From an uncultured bacterium (GTDB lineage: Bacteria > Hydrogenedentota > Hydrogenedentia > Hydrogenedentales > CAITNO01): a stretch of 6,440 bases of DNA. Shown piece by piece: positions 1-3,507 of the stretch. The DNA is taken from NCBI GenBank assembly GCA_937923585.1, contig CALDSM010000705.1, positions 1-6,440 of the forward strand, in the 5' to 3' direction. The notes under the pieces were generated by a model. That model did no database searches. It was not told the origin of the DNA and was given only the letters and a program-made list of their open reading frames with translations. Position 1 is the stretch's first letter. Each line of letters opens with the position of its first letter. A program made the position numbers and the translations under genes.

Positions 1-4
1 GATC

Positions 5-16
5 TTGTCAAGACAA
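5..16. repeat. Small inverted repeat TTGTC-AA-GACAA beyond the terminator
   Basis: A perfect 5-bp inverted repeat with a 2-base spacer lies directly after the T tract in the minus-strand direction. On that strand it includes TTGACA (6-11), which matches a sigma-70-type -35 box. The matching -10 box would lie beyond the window, so it may be an operator or promoter element for the next gene, or chance. The short length gives little weight. Confidence 0.2.
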
Positions 17-38
17 AAAATGGGAAACGTCCCCATTT
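15..38 (-). terminator. Probable Rho-independent terminator of the four-gene operon
   Basis: Read on the minus strand, a 7-bp perfect stem AAATGGG/CCCATTT (32-38 pairing with 18-24) encloses a 7-base loop. It runs into six T residues (15-20), three of which also belong to the stem. It lies about 60 bases after the last stop codon, where a terminator is expected. The stem has only three G-C pairs, so it is modest in strength. An upstream copy of AAATGGG at 43-49 could replace the 5' arm with a longer loop. A second GC-rich hairpin (74-79 with 93-98) lies just after the stop and has no T tract. The hairpin could instead belong to a dispersed palindromic repeat. Confidence 0.55.
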
Positions 39-55
39 ACCCCCCATTTACCCCC
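31..55. repeat. Short tandem repeat, 11-bp unit, two copies plus a remnant
   Basis: The unit CCCCATTTACC is present exactly at 31-41 and again at 42-52, followed by CCC at 53-55. On the minus strand this gives G-runs of 5, 6 and 4 separated by TAAAT. Each copy carries an AAATGGG that can act as the left arm of the terminator hairpin. It is probably a slippage-type duplication of the region before the terminator. No coding function is visible. Confidence 0.7.
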
Positions 56-100
56 GGTCTTCCTCGTTTGTCCCGGCGGCAGCGGTTGTGACCCGCCGCA

Positions 101-766
101 CTACAGGGAGGTGAGCCCCTCACGGACGGCGAACTTGGTGAGTTCGGCGATGCTGTGGAGGTCGAGTTTTTCCATGACCTGCTGGCGGTGGGTTTCGATG
201 GTCTTCACGCTGAGGTTCATGGCTGCGGCAATTTGCTTGGTGCTGTGGCCCTCGGCCATGAGATGGAGCACCTCGCGCTCCTTGGGGCTGAGCACGGCCG
301 CGGGTGAGGCGTCGCGGGTCATCAACTGGCGCACGTAGTCCTCGGTGACGAGGGTGGCGATGCTGGGACTGAGGTAGACCTGCCTGCGGGCGACGGTGTG
401 GATGGCCTGGACCAGTTCCTTGAAGGCGCAGTCCTTGAGCAGGTAGCCGGAGGCGCCGGCCTGGAGCATGTTGGAGACGTAGCGCTTGTCGGCGTGCATG
501 GACAGCGCAAGGATGCGCACATCGGGCATTTCGGTCTTGATCTTCCGGGCGGCCTCGATGCCGTTGAGGTCGGGCATGGCCACGTCCATGACGACGACGT
601 CGGGTTTCTGCTCGCGCACGAGCTGCACGGCGCTGCGCCCGTCCTCGGCCACGCCGGCGATTTCGATCCGGGGGTCGTTCCGCAGCAGGCTGCACAGCCC
701 CTCGCGCATGATCTTGTGGTCGTCCGCCAGCACCACCCGTATGCACATGCCCTGTCCAGCGTTCAT
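101..766 (-). CDS. NarL/FixJ-family response regulator, receiver plus LuxR-type helix-turn-helix
   Basis: This is a DNA-binding response regulator of 221 residues, a typical length for the family. The receiver spans about 9-127: acidic pair Asp15-Asp16, phospho-acceptor Asp61 in VMDVAMPDLNG, Ser89 and Lys111 in YLLKD. After a linker, the LuxR-type (GerE) domain spans about 157-217: LSPKEREVLHLMAEG (159-173), then TKQIAAAMNLS and the recognition helix VKTIETHRQQVMEKL (187-201). Phosphorylation at Asp61 by a HisKA_3 kinase should promote dimerisation and promoter binding; the hybrid kinase encoded immediately upstream is the evident donor. The ATG at 764-766 overlaps that kinase's TGA in an ATGA, which suggests coupled translation. 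A GGGGA at 773-777 lies six bases before it. A second in-frame ATG at 746-748 (Met7) is possible but has poorer spacing. All catalytic residues are intact. It is the only protein in the window with an obvious DNA-binding output. Its targets are unknown and could include this operon. It ends in TAG at 101-103. Confidence 0.96.
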   Translation of the reverse strand: MNAGQGMCIRVVLADDHKIMREGLCSLLRNDPRIEIAGVAEDGRSAVQLVREQKPDVVVMDVAMPDLNGIEAARKIKTEMPDVRILALSMHADKRYVSNMLQAGASGYLLKDCAFKELVQAIHTVARRQVYLSPSIATLVTEDYVRQLMTRDASPAAVLSPKEREVLHLMAEGHSTKQIAAAMNLSVKTIETHRQQVMEKLDLHSIAELTKFAVREGLTSL

Positions 767-2727
767 GCCATTTCCCCATCGGCCAGCGGCGCCGTCAGGT
801 CAATTTTTGTCCCGCGGCCCGGTTGCGAGTCAATCACAATCCGCCCGCCGAGGCAGCCGAGCCGCTCTCGGATGCTGAGCAGCCCGAACCCCGCACTGGC
901 GGAGCTTCGCGTTTCAAGCGCGGCGCTGTCAAAGCCGGCGCCATCGTCCTCAACCATTATATGGATGTCCCCGTCCAAACGCGACACGGACAGTTTCACG
1001 CTGCGGGCCCGGGCGTGCTTGACCGCGTTCATCATCAGTTCGCGCACCGAGCGGTAAAGCGTGACCTGGAGATCCTCGCGCAGGGGCTTGTCCAGCCCGT
1101 CGTCGAGGCAGCGCACGGGCAGTCCGTGCTCCCGCTCCATCTGCTCGGCGAGATACTGGAGCGCGGGTTCGAGCCCGAGTTCGTAAAGGACGGGCGGGCT
1201 CAGCTCGAAGGTGAGCGAGCGCAGGTCGGCGATGGCCGCGCCCGTGCTGTCCTGCACCACCTGCAGGGTGTTTCGCGCCTCCGCCGTCTGCAACGACTGG
1301 CGCAGGCTGTCGAGCCGGATGGTGGCCACGGCCAGGTTCTGGATGACCTGGTCGTGCAGCCCCACCGCGATGCGGTGGCGCTCGCGCTCCTCGACCAGGG
1401 CGAGGTCGGAGGCCATGGCGCGCAACTGCTGCCGCTGGCGCTCGACGCTGTCCTCGGCGTTTCTGCGGACAACGGCGTCGCCCAGAATGGTCGCCATGGA
1501 CTGGAGAAACAGCACGTCCTGGTCGGAGAACTCACGGCGGGTGCGGGCATAGGCGCCGAGCACGCCGAACGGCGCGCCGTCGCCCGGGATCACCACGGTC
1601 ATGCCGCTCACGGCGCCGTGGGCGCCGAGTACTTCCATTCCCTCCCTGTCCAGCATGGCGCCCAAGTCCTTGACAATGACCGCATCGTTCACGGCCAGCG
1701 TGTTTCCGGCAAGCGTTTCCGGCCCGGCTTCGATCCGCAGGCTGCCAGCCAGCCCGTCCTGCCATCCGACGCCGACGCGCAGCAGAAACCCGCCTTCTTC
1801 CGGAAGGTTCTCCAGCACTTCCACGAGCGCGACATCCAGGCCGCGCGCGGCCAGACCGGCCGCCTCCCGCATGATGACATCCAGGTTTCGCTCTGCCAGG
1901 GCGTGGCGCCCCAGTTCCGCCACGGCCACCTGCTGGCGCACCCGGAGGCGGAGCTGCTCCTCCATCCGCTTGACCGCGGTGATGTCGCTTCCCACGCACA
2001 GAATCCCGGCATAGGCGCCCGATTCGTCCGCGATGGCCCTGTTGGACCAGAGCACCCAGGTGCGCTCGCCGTTCTTGCACATGTTCTCGTTCTCGTTGGA
2101 CGCGTACCGTTCGGGATGGTTCAGTATGTCCCCAATCATGGCCGCCAGGGACCGGCCGGTGGACTCGGTTTCGGGAACGATGGTGCCTACCGCATTGGCG
2201 CCGAGAATTTCCTCCTGGGTGTAGCCGAAATATTTCTCGGCGTATTCATTGAAGAAGATGATCCGCCCTTCCGTGTCCATGCGCAGGATGATGCTGTTTG
2301 CGCTTTGCACCAGTTCCCGGTACTGCGACTCGCTTCTGCGCAGCGCCTCCGCCGCGTCGCGCCGCTCCAGCGCGCGCCGGACCGTGAGCAGCAGGCGCCC
2401 CATGTCGTAGGGCTTCTCCAGATAGCTGTAGGCCCCGAGGTTCAGCGCCTCAATGGCCGATTCCTGTGTGGCGTGGCCCGTGAGCAGGATGTACTCCATG
2501 CCGGGCAGAAGCTGCCTGAATTCGCGGACCAGCGCGAGCCCGTCCATGTCCGGAAGTTTCAGGTCAACCAGCGCCAGGTCGGGCTGCTGCTCTTCTACCA
2601 GCCTGCACGCCTCGACGCCCCGCAGCGCGGTCATGGGGCTGTACCCCTTGATGTGCAGAATGTCCGCCAGCGTCCTGCACAGGTTGGGGTCGTCGTCCAC
2701 CACCAGTATTTTCCGGATAGGGGCCAT
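763..2727 (-). CDS. Hybrid sensor histidine kinase, REC-PAS-GAF-HisKA_3-HATPase (NarX/DegS class)
   Basis: This is a soluble kinase of 654 residues. The order is: receiver 4-122 with Asp11-Asp13, acceptor Asp55 in LVDLKLPDMDG, Thr83 and Lys105 in EKPYD; helical linker; PAS 132-256 ending in a VGSDIT S-box motif; GAF about 265-423; HisKA_3 about 441-512; HATPase about 550-648. His458, in ERHRIAVGLHDQ (449-460), is the predicted phospho-acceptor. Asp459 and Gln463 form the DxxxQ motif that NarX-family kinases use for phosphatase activity, so a bifunctional kinase/phosphatase is likely. The N box is at 562-572 (Asn567), G1 is DDGAGF 594-599 and G2 is GFGLLSIRER 613-622. No membrane segment is present. 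HisKA_3 kinases normally pair with NarL-type regulators, and such a regulator overlaps the 3' end by four bases (ATGA), so the partner is nearly certain. The receiver is at the input end, so another kinase may control this one, possibly the multi-PAS kinase encoded upstream (inference). The start ATG at 2725-2727 lies three bases after the previous stop, with a GGGGGA at 2738-2743 ten bases before it. Confidence 0.95.
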   Translation of the reverse strand: MAPIRKILVVDDDPNLCRTLADILHIKGYSPMTALRGVEACRLVEEQQPDLALVDLKLPDMDGLALVREFRQLLPGMEYILLTGHATQESAIEALNLGAYSYLEKPYDMGRLLLTVRRALERRDAAEALRRSESQYRELVQSANSIILRMDTEGRIIFFNEYAEKYFGYTQEEILGANAVGTIVPETESTGRSLAAMIGDILNHPERYASNENENMCKNGERTWVLWSNRAIADESGAYAGILCVGSDITAVKRMEEQLRLRVRQQVAVAELGRHALAERNLDVIMREAAGLAARGLDVALVEVLENLPEEGGFLLRVGVGWQDGLAGSLRIEAGPETLAGNTLAVNDAVIVKDLGAMLDREGMEVLGAHGAVSGMTVVIPGDGAPFGVLGAYARTRREFSDQDVLFLQSMATILGDAVVRRNAEDSVERQRQQLRAMASDLALVEERERHRIAVGLHDQVIQNLAVATIRLDSLRQSLQTAEARNTLQVVQDSTGAAIADLRSLTFELSPPVLYELGLEPALQYLAEQMEREHGLPVRCLDDGLDKPLREDLQVTLYRSVRELMMNAVKHARARSVKLSVSRLDGDIHIMVEDDGAGFDSAALETRSSASAGFGLLSIRERLGCLGGRIVIDSQPGRGTKIDLTAPLADGEMA

Positions 2728-2730
2728 GGT

Positions 2731-3507
2731 CTAGCGATCCCCCGCCGCCGGGGCCACCAGCAGGCGCCGCAGTTTCGCCTGGTGCAGTTCGCCGAGCAGC
2801 GCCAGCAGCCGGTCCACGTCCACCGGATTGTCGAGGCAGGCGTGGACCTCTTTCCGCAGCGACTCGTCCACCCCGCCGCCCGTATCCCGGTGGGGGCCCG
2901 CAAGAAGGATTACGGGAACGGACCCGCACCGGCGGCGGATTGCCCCGAGGATTTCCAGACCCGCAGCCCGGTCAAATTTCGTGTTGAGCACGATGGCGTG
3001 GTGTTCCGGACACAGCACGCCGTCCAGCGCGGCGGTGGAAACGTGCCGGACCGAGAATCCGCGCGCAGCCAGCGCGTTCTCAACGGCGAGGCAAAATTCC
3101 GGATCGTCGTCTACAATCAAGACCGAACCGGCGTTGCGCGCGCGGTTGAGAAAGGTGAGGAGCCGTTCCATGTCGAAGGGTTTGGTGATGGCCCCGACAA
3201 CGCCCTCATTGAGCCCCTGCCGCACCATCTCCTCGTCTGCATAGGCCGTCATGAAGACCACCGGCAGCATGTGGCCCGCGTTCCGCAGGGAGCGGAACAG
3301 CGTCAGGCCGTCCATGGTCCCCATGCGGATGTCGGTGACCGCGCAGTCGAAGCGCGCCACCTCCAGCAGGTCCAGCGCCTCCTCGCCGCTGTGGACCCCC
3401 CGGGGCGCATGGCCCTTTGCGCGAAGGATGTCCACAAGGGTTTTGACCATCCTCGGGTCGTCGTCCACCACCAGAACTCGAATGGGCGTTTCCATCGCTG
3501 ACATCAC
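2731..3507 (-). CDS. Double-receiver response regulator without output domain; second receiver degenerate
   Basis: This protein consists of two CheY-like receiver domains (about 8-124 and 127-245) plus a short basic tail, with no DNA-binding, enzyme or HPt domain. It probably acts as a phosphate-controlled protein-interaction module or phosphate relay or sink. Receiver 1 is complete: Asp15-Asp17, phospho-acceptor Asp59 in TDIRMG (a Gly replaces the usual Pro), Thr87 and Lys109 in TKPFD. Receiver 2 keeps the acidic triad Asp133-135 but has Asn175 (codon AAC) at the acceptor position, Ala203 for the conserved Thr/Ser, and Asn227 for the conserved Lys in LDNPVD, so it should not be phosphorylated in the usual way. 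The longest frame begins at GTG 3505-3507, overlapping the upstream stop by four bases. However, an AGGAG at 3507-3511 overlaps that GTG and sits 11 bases before an ATG at 3493-3495, giving a start METPIRVLVVDD. I prefer that ATG (254 residues). The gene ends in TAG at 2731-2733. Receiver 1 and the receiver of the next gene share features such as a TL-x-DIL-x-x-KG stretch, which suggests paralogy. Its likely partner is the multi-PAS kinase upstream (inference). Confidence 0.93.
   Translation of the reverse strand: MMSAMETPIRVLVVDDDPRMVKTLVDILRAKGHAPRGVHSGEEALDLLEVARFDCAVTDIRMGTMDGLTLFRSLRNAGHMLPVVFMTAYADEEMVRQGLNEGVVGAITKPFDMERLLTFLNRARNAGSVLIVDDDPEFCLAVENALAARGFSVRHVSTAALDGVLCPEHHAIVLNTKFDRAAGLEILGAIRRRCGSVPVILLAGPHRDTGGGVDESLRKEVHACLDNPVDVDRLLALLGELHQAKLRRLLVAPAAGDR

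Noticed and set aside
31..55. Intramolecular G-quadruplex on the minus strand
   Set aside because: Only three G-runs of four or more are present. A fourth run of three or more G is not found close by, so a stable single-strand quadruplex is not supported.
120..779. 219-codon minus-strand frame rich in Arg and Gly
   Set aside because: It is a shifted frame of the NarL regulator gene. Its Arg/Gly/His-rich composition is typical of out-of-frame GC-rich coding DNA, while the other frame has every conserved receiver and LuxR residue.
398..1057. 219-codon plus-strand open frame
   Set aside because: It is an antisense-register shadow of the NarL regulator gene that runs on into the kinase gene. 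It shows no domain and no ribosome binding site.
823..3501. 892-codon open frame on the plus strand across two genes
   Set aside because: It is in exact codon register opposite the hybrid kinase and the double-receiver genes. Such a frame stays open whenever the sense genes avoid TTA, CTA and TCA codons, as GC-rich genes do. It crosses the gene junction by chance of register, its His/Gln/Gly/Arg-rich product shows no domain, and both sense genes are clearly real.
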